From the NCBI GenBank assembly GCA_007692455.1, contig RECC01000032.1, positions 1 to 36,809 of the forward strand: a stretch of 36,809 nucleotides of DNA, written 5' to 3'. Every line of letters begins with the position of its first letter. Within the stretch, counting starts at the first letter, position 1. This stretch comes from Alkalibacterium sp. (lineage in GTDB: Bacteria; Bacillota; Bacilli; Lactobacillales; Carnobacteriaceae_A). The notes beneath the pieces are model-generated. The model was not told the origin of the DNA. It saw only the letters and a program-made list of their open reading frames with translations, and searched no databases. The translations under genes were made by a program, and so were the position numbers. This document shows, in pieces, positions 14,528-22,792 of this stretch.

Positions 14528-14559
14528 AAAAAAAAGAAAGGCTAAATAATAGCCTTTCT
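14528..14559 (-). terminator. Terminator of the lipL-ywfO-HAD run
   Basis: Stem AGAAAGGCT/AGCCTTTCT (9 bp), 7-nt loop, followed by eight Ts on the minus strand. Confidence 0.85.
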
Positions 14560-14595
14560 ACCATAATTTTCTAATTTTCAGCTGACCGTTTCAGT

Positions 14596-15405
14596 CTACA
14601 GGGCAAACTGTTCAATGGCCTTAGCCACACCGTCTTCAGCGTTTGATGCTGTAACATGATCTGCGACTGCCTTGACCTGATCTGTTGCATTGGCCATGGC
14701 TACTCCGATGCCGGCCCATTCAATCATGTCGATGTCGTTTCCGCCGTCTCCTAAAGTCATGACGGCTTCACGGGGGATGGAAAGCAGTTCGGACAACTCT
14801 TTGACAGCAGTCCCTTTGCTGGCTTTTTTATTCAAAAGCTCCAGGAAGAAAGGTTCACTGCGTAAAATAGTGTAGCGGTCCCACAGTTCCTTAGGCAGAC
14901 GGGCGATAGCAGCTTCGAGAATAGGTTCTTCGTCAATCATCATCATTTTATTGTAGCGGGTATTTATATCCATTTCGTCTGGGCGACGGTAAAATAATGG
15001 CAGTCCAATCAGGTACGCTTCCCTTATGGAATAGGCACTGATGTCTCTGTTTGGCGTGAAGATGCCTTCATTATGGATAGCGTGGAAGTGAGAACCTGCT
15101 TGTTCTGCCGCTTCCTGAAGAACCACATAGTCCGAGTGGTCCATCATGTGCTGAACGACAATCTCACCGGTTTTAACTTCCTGAACCAGCCCGCCGTTAT
15201 AAGTGATGACATAATCATCATCATCTTCCAAGCCGAGTTCTTCCAGAAATGCTGTTGCGCCAGGGAAAGGGCGTCCCGTACAGATGACGATTTTAATTCC
15301 TTTCTCTTTAGCTGCATGTAAGGCATCTTTTACCGCAGGACTGATTTTATGGTCCGGGTTCAAGAGGGTACCGTCTAAATCTATTGCAATTAATTCAACT
15401 GTCAT
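14596..15405 (-). CDS. Cof-type HAD-IIB sugar-phosphatase-like hydrolase
   Basis: A 269-residue cytosolic HAD-superfamily phosphatase of the Cof/YidA group. Motif I D-L-D-G-T-L has nucleophile Asp9 and acid/base Asp11; motif II is V-I-C-T-G-R-P; motif IV is L-G-D-G-G-N-D-I-D-M with two metal-binding acids. The large C2B cap sits between motifs II and III. Substrates are typically sugar phosphates, PLP or FMN and cannot be told from sequence. It follows ywfO by 14 bp, with its SD (GGAGA) in the intergenic gap. Confidence 0.92.
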   Translation of the reverse strand: MTVELIAIDLDGTLLNPDHKISPAVKDALHAAKEKGIKIVICTGRPFPGATAFLEELGLEDDDDYVITYNGGLVQEVKTGEIVVQHMMDHSDYVVLQEAAEQAGSHFHAIHNEGIFTPNRDISAYSIREAYLIGLPLFYRRPDEMDINTRYNKMMMIDEEPILEAAIARLPKELWDRYTILRSEPFFLELLNKKASKGTAVKELSELLSIPREAVMTLGDGGNDIDMIEWAGIGVAMANATDQVKAVADHVTASNAEDGVAKAIEQFAL

Positions 15406-15419
15406 ATTCTGTCTCCATT

Positions 15420-16760
15420 CTATTTTTCTTCAGGATGAATAACGGCGCCATTTAGAATGTAGCGCTTAAAGACATCGTATTCTTCCTGAAACATGTTGAT
15501 TGCCTGAGAGTGTTCTTCAAGGAATTCTTTTGGAACAAACAGGCGGTGATCACCATGCAGGCTGCCGCTAAGAGTCTTGACTATCGGGCTTGCCTTGCTT
15601 AATTCAATCAATGATCCGTCTGAATGCATCAAGTGAATGGGGGTCTTGTTTTTTAGTTTATAGTCATAAGGCAAATCAGAGCTGCTGTTTGTCATAGTGA
15701 ACAATTCCTTATCATAATTCAGACTGCCCACAATGTCACGTAATTTTTCAACAATATCTTCATCACTATCTTTTTTGTACCTAATTGACTTCAGGGGCTT
15801 ACGGTTCAAGAACATCTTGGATAATTCGCTCAAATAGGCATCCTTGCTCTCTGTCCAAAGGATAATGGCTGTCTGAAGTACACCATCATCGAGTTTCAGG
15901 TAGTCACTCAGTTCGGCATCTTCCTTGAAAAAAGGCTCGAGCAGTTCAAAGGATGGATAGAGTGTATTGTCATTGAACAGTTGCTTGGCGCGGTAAAGCA
16001 GGCGGTCCAGCGTGACTTCCATGCCACGGGAAGCCGGATGAAAATAGACTTGCATGTACATCTGAAAACGGCTGACAATATAATCTTCCACAGCATGCAT
16101 GCCCTGATACTGAAAAGCGATGCCGTCTTTATAAGGGCGAATCACGCGCAAAACTCGTGACAAATCAAAGGCGCCGTATGTGGCACCGGTGAAATAGGCA
16201 TCTCTCTGGAGGTAGTCCATGCGGTCCGCATCAATCTGACTCGAAATAAGCTGAACGACTTGCGGGTTAGGGTGCTCTTTTGTAATGACACTGGCAACCT
16301 GATTAGGGAAGTCGTGAGACACCCGCTTAAGTACGGCATTGATTTCTGTTTCTTCCGAAAGAATAATATCCGTAGTAATGCTCTCATGGTCGGTTTCAAA
16401 TATTTTTTCAAAGGTATGTGAAAAAGGACCATGTCCGACATCGTGCAGGAGGGCGGCACAGAGGGTGACCAGTCGCATACTGCAGTCCCATTCGTCCGGA
16501 TAATTGCGTTCGAACATGTCTACGATTCGACGGGTCAGTTCATATACACCCAGTGAATGGGAGAAGCGGGAATGCTCCGCACCGTGAAAAGTAAACTGAG
16601 ACGTGCCGAGCTGCTTAATGCGGCGGAGCCTCTGGAATTCTTTTGTATCAATTAAATCGAGTATAAGGGTGTGGCGGACATGAATATAGTCATGTACCGG
16701 ATCTTTAAAGACTTTTTCAATCGGCAGGCGATCGAGTTTTTCATAGGAATCAATACTCAT
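15420..16760 (-). CDS. ywfO: YwfO-like HD-domain phosphohydrolase
   Basis: A 446-residue HD-superfamily protein of the SAMHD1/dGTPase-like class. Metal ligands are His63 (A-E-H-S-R-F-S-H), His106-Asp107 (L-L-H-D-V-G-H-G) and a later Asp in R-M-D-Y-L-Q-R-D. Relatives hydrolyse dNTPs; the exact substrate here is unproven. The start ATG at 16760 has only a distant AGGGAG 21 bp upstream and no alternative in-frame start, so initiation looks weak. It lies between lipL and a HAD phosphatase, all leftward. In B. subtilis ywfO also lies near lipL (ywfL). Confidence 0.9.
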   Translation of the reverse strand: MSIDSYEKLDRLPIEKVFKDPVHDYIHVRHTLILDLIDTKEFQRLRRIKQLGTSQFTFHGAEHSRFSHSLGVYELTRRIVDMFERNYPDEWDCSMRLVTLCAALLHDVGHGPFSHTFEKIFETDHESITTDIILSEETEINAVLKRVSHDFPNQVASVITKEHPNPQVVQLISSQIDADRMDYLQRDAYFTGATYGAFDLSRVLRVIRPYKDGIAFQYQGMHAVEDYIVSRFQMYMQVYFHPASRGMEVTLDRLLYRAKQLFNDNTLYPSFELLEPFFKEDAELSDYLKLDDGVLQTAIILWTESKDAYLSELSKMFLNRKPLKSIRYKKDSDEDIVEKLRDIVGSLNYDKELFTMTNSSSDLPYDYKLKNKTPIHLMHSDGSLIELSKASPIVKTLSGSLHGDHRLFVPKEFLEEHSQAINMFQEEYDVFKRYILNGAVIHPEEK

Positions 16761-16860
16761 CTTGACTGCTTTTTGCGTGAACTCCCTATTAAAGGAAGGA
16801 GCTGATATTCAGGCAAAAAGCGCTCCTTTCGTATCCCATCAGCACAATGGGGAAGTATTG

Positions 16861-17700
16861 TTAAGGTAACAATTTATCGTTTCTTTTCTTCATTTTTTCC
16901 AGTCCCTCTTCATAAAAGGAGTGAACACGTGACGTCAGTTCGCCGGGAACGACGGAAACACCAGCTGTTTCAAATACTCCGGTCAGTCTGTCTTTCACTT
17001 CTTCAACCGAGAGTGAGGTGTTGAAAGCCTCTGCCAGGGTGGTCATGGAATCTGGGTTGACGTCCGGAAAAGTCCATTGGGTTTCAGTTCCCTTCAGGCC
17101 GTTTTCATAAAACGAACGGATCATTTCTGCCCGTTTAGTCTGATTGCCGCTGACACTCAAGTAAATCATAATGGCAATCCCCCCGCGTATACGCCTTTGT
17201 GCGGTTCCAGCAATTTTTTTGCCTTTGATACTTAGATCAAAAGCACCTGGGCAGTAGGAGTCAGTCACCTCGAAAGCGTCAATCTCTTTAGTCATATCTG
17301 AAAAGGCTGCCTGAATAAGCCGGTGCATTCGCGAGTATGCCTCATCGATTTCCAGACGTCCCTCTTCTTCAGGGAACACTATGGAAAAGTTGAGAATACC
17401 GTCATCTCCGACCACAGCGAGCCCGCCTGAGTTGCGGACCAGGTAATCATAGGAGAAGTCACTGAAGAGTGAAAGGCTGTCCTTGAAAAAAGGCAGCTTA
17501 GTGTCCATCATACCTAACACAACGACAGGTTCTGTCTGCCAGAAGTGCAAAATGGGGTGGTTCGTTTCACCGGCTTCTTTGATAAAAGCATCGGTCAGGG
17601 CAAAAGGTGCAAAAAGATGGTCGGTATAAAAATCGGGCAGGCTGTCGTACAGGTAATAAGGTTGTTGATAGTGCGTTAGAAAATCCAGAGAAACTGTCAT
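16861..17700 (-). CDS. lipL: Octanoyl-[GcvH]:protein N-octanoyltransferase (LipL)
   Basis: An amidotransferase that moves octanoyl or lipoyl groups from GcvH to 2-oxoacid dehydrogenase E2 subunits. The BPL/LplA/LipB fold is shown by R-N-S-G-G-L-A-V near 89-96, G-I-L-N-F-S near 101-106 and I-K-G-K-K-I-A-G-T-A-Q-R-R at 158-170. Cys150 in S-Y-C-P-G-A-F-D-L-S is the acyl-thioester nucleophile typical of LipL rather than a ligase. At 279 residues it is a normal length. SD AAAGGACGG. First gene of the leftward run lipL-ywfO-HAD. Confidence 0.9.
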   Translation of the reverse strand: MTVSLDFLTHYQQPYYLYDSLPDFYTDHLFAPFALTDAFIKEAGETNHPILHFWQTEPVVVLGMMDTKLPFFKDSLSLFSDFSYDYLVRNSGGLAVVGDDGILNFSIVFPEEEGRLEIDEAYSRMHRLIQAAFSDMTKEIDAFEVTDSYCPGAFDLSIKGKKIAGTAQRRIRGGIAIMIYLSVSGNQTKRAEMIRSFYENGLKGTETQWTFPDVNPDSMTTLAEAFNTSLSVEEVKDRLTGVFETAGVSVVPGELTSRVHSFYEEGLEKMKKRNDKLLP

Positions 17701-17780
17701 TCTTGTCCGTCCTTTATATCATCTGATTAGTATAAAATTAAGTATACCAAAAATCAGTAGAATTAGGAGCGGTAAAAAGA

Positions 17781-17810
17781 TTGAAAGAGACGCACGAGTG
17801 TATTTATGAT
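17781..17810 (+). promoter_or_regulatory. Promoter of ywiB-rpoE
   Basis: TTGAAA (17781-17786), 18-bp spacer, TATGAT (17805-17810); start near 17817, leaving a short leader with GGAAGGAG before ywiB. Confidence 0.65.
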
Positions 17811-17862
17811 AAACTGAACGGGAGAGTAAACAGAAAGTTAAGTAAAGGAAGGAGCAGCAATT

Positions 17863-18303
17863 ATGCCTTCAAAGGAATTGCAGAACGGTCTGCCGGCTGA
17901 AGTGAAAATGGAAACGTCTTATGTTCAAAACGGCGAAACCCATCACCACTCATTTGAAGAAAATGGTCGGATTGTGTACATCAACAACAGCTATTATATA
18001 CGCTTCGAGGAAACGCATGAAGATGGAACGGTGCCGATTACTGTGAAAATCAACCCGGATGGTGTTGTACATCTTACTCGAAATGCTGAGCAGACGATGC
18101 GTCTCACTTTTGACAGCGATGAAGTAACCCGTGCAAATTATAAGACACCTGCAGGAATAATGGCGCTGGAAGTAACCACAGAGGACTTGAGAGTCAGTTA
18201 TTATGATCGGCCTTTTGCCGGTCGGGTAAAGGTCAACTATGCGCTTCATGTCAACCAGCAGAAATTAGGGGATTATCAAATACGGTTGCGTTTTACCACG
18301 TAA
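17863..18303 (+). CDS. ywiB: YwiB-like DUF1934 protein
   Basis: A 146-residue beta-rich, lipocalin-like DUF1934 protein of unknown function. Typical features are Y-I-N-N-S-Y-Y-I-R-F-E-E and a C-terminal Y-A-L-H-V-N...L-G-D-Y-Q-I-R-L-R-F. In many Firmicutes ywiB is near argS and rpoE; here argS is absent and rpoE follows by 65 bp. Start ATG has SD GGAAGGAG. The pairing with rpoE is conserved, but no mechanism is known. Confidence 0.9.
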   Translation: MPSKELQNGLPAEVKMETSYVQNGETHHHSFEENGRIVYINNSYYIRFEETHEDGTVPITVKINPDGVVHLTRNAEQTMRLTFDSDEVTRANYKTPAGIMALEVTTEDLRVSYYDRPFAGRVKVNYALHVNQQKLGDYQIRLRFTT

Positions 18304-18368
18304 TCATGTAGTATAAATTGGTTAAGTAAAGAAAAAGTGAAGTCTATGATAGAAAGGACGTAAATGTC

Positions 18369-18956
18369 GTGGAATTAAATCAGTTTAGAGGACAGGCGAA
18401 AAATGAGCTGGCTATGGTCGATGTGGCTCACGCGATACTTGAAACAACAGGGCAAGTTATGGAGTTCAATGATCTGCTGGCGGAAGTAGCTGATTATCTT
18501 GAGCTGGAAGATGACGTATTGGAACAGGAAATGATTCAGTTCTATACCGACTTGAATGTGAACGGCCGATTCATTTCTCTTGGAGATAACCGCTGGGGAC
18601 TGCGTGCCTGGTACCCGATTGACTCTATTGATGAAGAAATAACGCATGATAACGACGAAGAGGACGAAAGACCCCGTCGTAAAAAGCATAAAGGCTTTGA
18701 TGCTTATGAAGATGAAGAAGCTGACGAAGAAGAACTTGAAGAAGAGGAAGAAGAAGTTGTCACATATGGTGACCGTGTAGAAGTGGATGAGCACGGTGTT
18801 ATGGTAGATGATGATGATGAAGAAGATTTGGGCGAGTATAAAGCCGATCTGGAAGATTTAGGCGATGAAGAAGAGGACAGCGAAGAGCTGAAAGGCCTGA
18901 ATATTGTGGACGACGAAGAAGTGCTCGATGACGATGAAGAAGAGGAAGAAGAATAA
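18369..18956 (+). CDS. rpoE: RNA polymerase delta subunit
   Basis: Delta factor, which raises RNAP recycling and promoter selectivity in Firmicutes; 195 residues. The N-terminal HARE-HTH domain covers about 1-85 (Q-F-Y-T-D-L-N-V-N-G-R-F-I-S-L...W-G-L-R-A-W-Y-P), then a Lys/Arg patch (R-R-K-K-H-K-G) and an Asp/Glu-rich disordered tail. The start is GTG at 18369, 10 bp after AAGGA. An ATG five bases after the same SD opens a four-codon frame (ATG TCG TGG AAT TAA) that overlaps the GTG. A strong terminator follows. Confidence 0.95.
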   Translation: MELNQFRGQAKNELAMVDVAHAILETTGQVMEFNDLLAEVADYLELEDDVLEQEMIQFYTDLNVNGRFISLGDNRWGLRAWYPIDSIDEEITHDNDEEDERPRRKKHKGFDAYEDEEADEEELEEEEEEVVTYGDRVEVDEHGVMVDDDDEEDLGEYKADLEDLGDEEEDSEELKGLNIVDDEEVLDDDEEEEEE

Positions 18957-18977
18957 TCATTCTTTGACCCATTTATG

Positions 18978-19008
18978 AAAGAAGCGTCCACGGGCGCTTC
19001 TTTTTTTA
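18978..19008 (+). terminator. Terminator of rpoE
   Basis: AAAGAAGCG/CGCTTCTTT hairpin with an 8-nt loop running into TTTTTTT. A further hairpin CACACACGA/TCGTGTGTG without a U-run lies at about 19037-19060. Confidence 0.85.
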
Positions 19009-19180
19009 TAGATAAAAACAAAGCCATAAAGCGGTCCACACACGACTAAAATCGTGTGTGTTCCCACTTGAAGAACTTTTGGGATGGAATAATTTGAAGA
19101 AAAGAGGCAGGAGCAGCAACACCTAAGTCGTTTATCAAGATTTTACACGTATTAGCCCAACTGGCCGTAATGTAATGAAT

Positions 19181-19494
19181 GAGTTGTATGAAATAATGGA
19201 CTATTAGTACGGGTGGCTGTATTTGTTGAGATGAGTTGTATTTAGAAAGGGCTTCAGGGTACAGCTCACCAGAATGAAATGTCATCAGTTGTATTCAGAC
19301 GGGCGCTCAGCATGCAACTGATCAATTTTGGAAATAGCGAGTTGTATCCAGTAAGTTATTCTAGATACAACTCAACTTTATTTTTTGAAAGAGCCGTATC
19401 TAATGTCTCCCATATTATACAACTGACTATAAAATGTTAAACGAGTTTTACCTAATACGATAAAGATTTCTTCTTTATCAGGTAAAGGATTTAA
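19181..19494. repeat. Array B: six degenerate 52-53-bp units, each with an inverted repeat
   Basis: Units start at 19181, 19233, 19286, 19339, 19391 and 19443 (spacings 52, 53, 53, 52, 52). Each opens with GAGTTGTAT or a variant (unit 3 CAGTTGTAT, unit 5 GAGCCGTAT, unit 6 GAGTTTTACCT). In units 1-5 the inverted arm ends exactly 35 bp after the start: unit 4 is a perfect GAGTTGTATC/GATACAACTC, and unit 3 keeps pairing by changing both ends (CAGTTG/CAACTG). Unit 6 forms a longer hairpin (TTTACCT/AGGTAAA around GATAAAGA/TCTTTATC, 19447-19486). No ORF. It fills the rpoE-pyrG gap; 19061-19180 shows no further recognisable element. The architecture is the same as array A. Confidence 0.75.
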
Positions 19495-19533
19495 GCGGGA
19501 AACAAAACAATTGTTTTTTAAAAGAATTTTTTC

Positions 19534-19573
19534 TTGACTAGTGGGAGGGAAATCTTTAAACTATTCATTGGGC
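19534..19573 (+). promoter_or_regulatory. pyrG promoter with GGGC start site
   Basis: TTGACT (19534-19539), 17-bp spacer, TAAACT (19557-19562), then a predicted start at GGGC (19570-19573). A transcript beginning pppGGGC is what permits CTP-dependent reiterative G addition at pyrG promoters of Firmicutes. Confidence 0.8.
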
Positions 19574-19630
19574 ACCCTACGTCGATTTTTATCAGACGAG
19601 AGGGTCAGGAACAGAGTGAATTAACAATAC

Positions 19631-19672
19631 GCTCCCTATTCTATTGATTTAGAATAGGGAGTTTTCTGTTTT
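19631..19672 (+). terminator. pyrG leader attenuator
   Basis: Perfect 12-bp stem CTCCCTATTCTA/TAGAATAGGGAG, 6-nt loop, then TTTTCTGTTTT. Its 5' arm begins GCTCCC, complementary to a poly-G 5' extension. In the established B. subtilis mechanism, low CTP gives poly-G transcripts that pair with this arm, prevent termination and let pyrG be expressed. Confidence 0.88.
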
Positions 19673-19716
19673 ACGAGCAGACTGTTTTCCCATAATAAAA
19701 AGTGGAGGGACAAAAA

Positions 19717-21324
19717 ATGACAAAGTATATATTTGTAACAGGTGGAGTCGTATCATCAATCGGAAAAGGGATTGCTGCCGCTTCGCTTGGACGCCTGCTG
19801 AAAAACAGAGGACTGAAAGTGACTATCCAGAAATTTGACCCGTATATTAACGTGGACCCGGGAACGATGAGTCCGTATCAGCACGGAGAAGTATTTGTGA
19901 CGGATGATGGGGCAGAGACCGACTTGGACTTAGGGCACTACGAACGATTTATTGACATCAATTTGAATCAGTTTTCTAATGTCACGACCGGGAAAGTCTA
20001 CTCAGAAGTTATTAACAAAGAACGTCGCGGGGACTATTTAGGCGCAACGGTTCAAGTCATTCCACACATTACCGATGAAATTAAAAAGAAAATCAGACGA
20101 GCAGCTCAGACGACTGATTCTGATGTTGTCATTACAGAAGTCGGCGGAACAGTAGGGGACATTGAATCGCTGCCGTTTCTTGAAGCCCTGCGTCAAATGA
20201 AGAGTGACGTGGGTGCGGATAATGTCATGTACCTGCATACGACATTGATTCCTTATCTAAAAGCTGCCGGTGAAATGAAAACCAAGCCGACTCAGCACAG
20301 TGTAAAGGAACTCCGCAGCTTGGGTATTCAGCCGAATGTCTTGATCGTTCGCTCGGAATACCCGGTCGACCAGCATACAAAAGACAAGCTGGCACTCTTT
20401 ACAGATGTGGATTCGAAGGCAGTCATCGAGTCGCTGGACGTTGAAACACTGTATACCATCCCGTTGAATCTACAGAAACAGGGGCTGGATCAAATTGTCG
20501 TGGACCACTTGAAACTTGACGTGCCGGAAGCGGACATGACTGAGTGGAAGGAACTGGAAGAAAAAGTACGCAATCTGAAGAAAACTGTACGTATTGCGAT
20601 TGTCGGCAAGTATGTTGAACTGCCGGATGCTTATTTGTCTGTTGTTGAAGCACTGAAGCACGCCGGCTATGCGGCTGATGCCGATGTGGCAATCAAATGG
20701 GTGAATGCTGAGACGCTTTCTCCGGAAGAAGTAGTTAGTGAACTGAAAGACGTTCAAGGGGTACTGGTACCGGGCGGTTTTGGCGAACGCGGTCTAGAAG
20801 GAAAAATGCTGGCCATAAAATATGCAAGAGAAAACAAAGTACCGTTCTTCGGTATCTGCCTGGGGATGCAGCTTGCTGCTGTTGAGTTTGCGAGAAATGT
20901 GGCCAATCTTGAAGATGCCGGTTCAGCTGAAGTAAACCCGGATGTGACACACAACATTATTGATTTAATGCCGGACCAGAAGAATGTAACGGAAATGGGT
21001 GGAACATTGAGATTGGGGCTATATCCTTGTCAGTTACAGGAAGGAACCGTAACTGCTGCAGCCTATGAGAATCAGGAAGTGGTTCAGGAACGTCATCGTC
21101 ACCGTTATGAGTTCAATAACGAGTACCGCGAGCAGCTGGAAGAAAAAGGTCTCGTCTTCTCAGGCGTCTCACCAGACAACCGCTTAGTTGAAATCATTGA
21201 AGTGAAAGACCACCCGTATTTTGTCGGCTGCCAGTTCCATCCGGAATTCATTTCTCGTCCGAATCGTCCGCAACCTTTGTTTAAAGCCTTTATAGAGAAA
21301 TCACTTGAAAATCAGGAAAGCTAA
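19717..21324 (+). CDS. pyrG: CTP synthase
   Basis: Converts UTP to CTP with ATP and glutamine. Start is the ATG at 19717 with GGAGGG 7 bp upstream; an in-frame GTG at 19702 overlaps the SD and is rejected, leaving 535 residues, the normal length. The N-terminal amidoligase has the P-loop [10 protein letters not shown] (near 9-18) and D-P-G-T-M-S-P. The C-terminal class I glutaminase has G-I-C-L-G-M-Q-L with the Cys nucleophile near residue 380 and a final F-H-P-E. Expression is governed by the attenuator upstream. Confidence 0.99.
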   Translation: MTKYIFVTGGVVSSIGKGIAAASLGRLLKNRGLKVTIQKFDPYINVDPGTMSPYQHGEVFVTDDGAETDLDLGHYERFIDINLNQFSNVTTGKVYSEVINKERRGDYLGATVQVIPHITDEIKKKIRRAAQTTDSDVVITEVGGTVGDIESLPFLEALRQMKSDVGADNVMYLHTTLIPYLKAAGEMKTKPTQHSVKELRSLGIQPNVLIVRSEYPVDQHTKDKLALFTDVDSKAVIESLDVETLYTIPLNLQKQGLDQIVVDHLKLDVPEADMTEWKELEEKVRNLKKTVRIAIVGKYVELPDAYLSVVEALKHAGYAADADVAIKWVNAETLSPEEVVSELKDVQGVLVPGGFGERGLEGKMLAIKYARENKVPFFGICLGMQLAAVEFARNVANLEDAGSAEVNPDVTHNIIDLMPDQKNVTEMGGTLRLGLYPCQLQEGTVTAAAYENQEVVQERHRHRYEFNNEYREQLEEKGLVFSGVSPDNRLVEIIEVKDHPYFVGCQFHPEFISRPNRPQPLFKAFIEKSLENQES

Positions 21325-21374
21325 TCTAATATAAACAGCAAAAAGTTTATGAAAAAACACACAAATTCACCAAA

Positions 21375-21419
21375 AGATAATGATTATGACTAGTTTTATT
21401 GCGACGTTTTATATATAAT
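21375..21419 (+). promoter_or_regulatory. fba promoter region with Fur/PerR-like box
   Basis: TATAAT at 21414-21419 is a consensus -10; no good -35 is seen. Upstream, AGATAATGATTATGA (21375-21389) matches the 7-1-7 Fur box TGATAATNATTATCA at 13 of 15 positions (12 of 14 specified). It lies upstream of the -35 position, so simple repression is uncertain. Confidence 0.4.
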
Positions 21420-21484
21420 TGTAGATGAGACCGAATGCGTATATCGGTTTAAAAAGTGCGCAAAATTTTGAGGAGGCTATATTT

Positions 21485-22342
21485 ATGAGTCGTTTAGTAA
21501 GTATGACAGATATGTTGAACAAAGCTTTGGCTGAAAAATATGCAGTTGGGCAATTCAACATCAATAACCTGGAGTGGACACAAGCCATTTTACAGGCAGC
21601 ACAGGAAGAAAAATCTCCAGTTATTTTAGGTGTTTCTGAAGGAGCAGCTAAATACATGGGTGGATTTACAGTTGTTTCCGCAATGGTAAATGCATTACTG
21701 GAAGAAATGGACATTACTGTACCTGTTGCATTGCACCTGGACCACGGTTCTTCTTTCGACAAGTGTAAAGAAGCAATTGACGCTGGATTCTCTTCAGTTA
21801 TGATTGACCACTCACACGACCCAATTGAAGACAACATTTCCTTCACTAAAAAAGTAGTTGAGTACGCTCATGCTAACGGTGCTTCAGTAGAAGCAGAAAT
21901 CGGAACTGTCGGCGGAGAAGAAGACGGCGTTGTCGGTGGCGTTATGTATGCTGACAAAGAAGAGTGTAAGCGTATGGTAGACGAAGCTGGAATCGATGCT
22001 TTAGCAGCGGCTTTAGGTTCTGTTCACGGTGACTACGACGGCGAGCCAAAACTTGGCTTTGACGAAATGAAAGAAATTTCTGACTTAACAGGTGCACCAT
22101 TAGTGCTGCACGGTGGATCAGGAATCCCAACTCACCAAATCGAAAAAGCAATCGAATACGGTCATACTAAAATCAACGTAAACACTGAGTTACAGCAAGT
22201 ATGGACTCGACGCACACGTGAAGTGATTGCCAACAACGACAAAGTTTACGATCCGCGTAAAATTATCGGACCTGGTAAAGAAAACATCACTGCAACAACT
22301 AAAGCTAAAATGAAAGAATTCGGTTCTTCAAACAAAGCTTAA
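21485..22342 (+). CDS. fba: Class II fructose-1,6-bisphosphate aldolase
   Basis: Zn-dependent glycolytic aldolase cleaving fructose-1,6-bisphosphate to DHAP and glyceraldehyde-3-phosphate. Start ATG at 21485 follows GAGGAGG; an ORF start 60 bp upstream lacks an SD and adds non-conserved residues. The 285 residues fit the family. H-L-D-H-G-S-S carries the catalytic Asp and a Zn His, V-H-G-D-Y and V-L-H-G-G-S-G complete the metal and phosphate sites, and I-N-V-N-T-E-L is the C-terminal phosphate motif. Codon use looks biased toward preferred codons, as for a highly expressed gene. Its product DHAP is the substrate of MgsA, also in this window. Confidence 0.97.
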   Translation: MSRLVSMTDMLNKALAEKYAVGQFNINNLEWTQAILQAAQEEKSPVILGVSEGAAKYMGGFTVVSAMVNALLEEMDITVPVALHLDHGSSFDKCKEAIDAGFSSVMIDHSHDPIEDNISFTKKVVEYAHANGASVEAEIGTVGGEEDGVVGGVMYADKEECKRMVDEAGIDALAAALGSVHGDYDGEPKLGFDEMKEISDLTGAPLVLHGGSGIPTHQIEKAIEYGHTKINVNTELQQVWTRRTREVIANNDKVYDPRKIIGPGKENITATTKAKMKEFGSSNKA

Positions 22343-22362
22343 GTTTAACTAACTAATAATGG

Positions 22363-22405
22363 CACCTCTTTTGAACGACACGTCGTTCTTAAGGGGTGTT
22401 TTTTT
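22363..22405 (+). terminator. Terminator of fba
   Basis: CACCTCTT/AAGGGGTG outer arms with an inner GAACGAC/GTCGTTC stem, then TTTTTTT. Confidence 0.88.
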
Positions 22406-22407
22406 GC

Positions 22408-22647
22408 GTGCACAAATAAATAATATTCCTATTCCTTTATGATTCTCCCAAGCAATTTCATGAGTGCTGAATGTTTAGGAATAATCTGGCTTTCGGCCAG
22501 ATTAAACAACTTAATTTTCACTTCTAGTTTAGATGAACTATACTCAAAGACTATAAAAAAGGAAAAGACACTCAGGCGGCCGATAGACCACTTTTTCAAG
22601 TACTTAAAGGTTTTAAATATGAAAATATAACGAATTCGAGATAAAAG
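22408..22647. other. Intergenic region after fba, no gene seen
   Basis: No supported ORF: a 63-codon frame at 22439-22630 lacks an SD and family features. The only structure is an 8-bp hairpin AATCTGGC/GCCAGATT at about 22483-22503 without a U-run on either strand. Confidence 0.5.
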
Positions 22648-22678
22648 ACTAACTTTTTGTTAGTGCATAGTGTATACT
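22648..22678 (+). promoter_or_regulatory. Promoter with inverted-repeat operator for the flavin pair
   Basis: TATACT (22673-22678) is a good -10. The -35 position is occupied by a perfect inverted repeat ACTAAC-TTTTT-GTTAGT (22648-22664), placed to bind a dimeric repressor of MarR/HxlR or TetR type. The leader to the start codon is about 108 nt. Confidence 0.5.
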
Positions 22679-22792
22679 GGTAAACGGAGTAAGGTTGTCA
22701 GCTGTGAAAATAAATAGTGCAATTGCCTTGGAAGCAGCACTACATTAAGAATAAGTAAGCGAGACAAAAAAGTATATCGAAAGAGGGATGGC

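Noticed and set aside
18704-19039. Serine-rich antisense ORF over rpoE
   Set aside because: It is the reverse complement of the Asp/Glu codon run in the delta-subunit tail; no SD or promoter.
22439-22630. 63-codon open frame after fba
   Set aside because: No SD, no family features, low-complexity A/T-rich region; likely chance.
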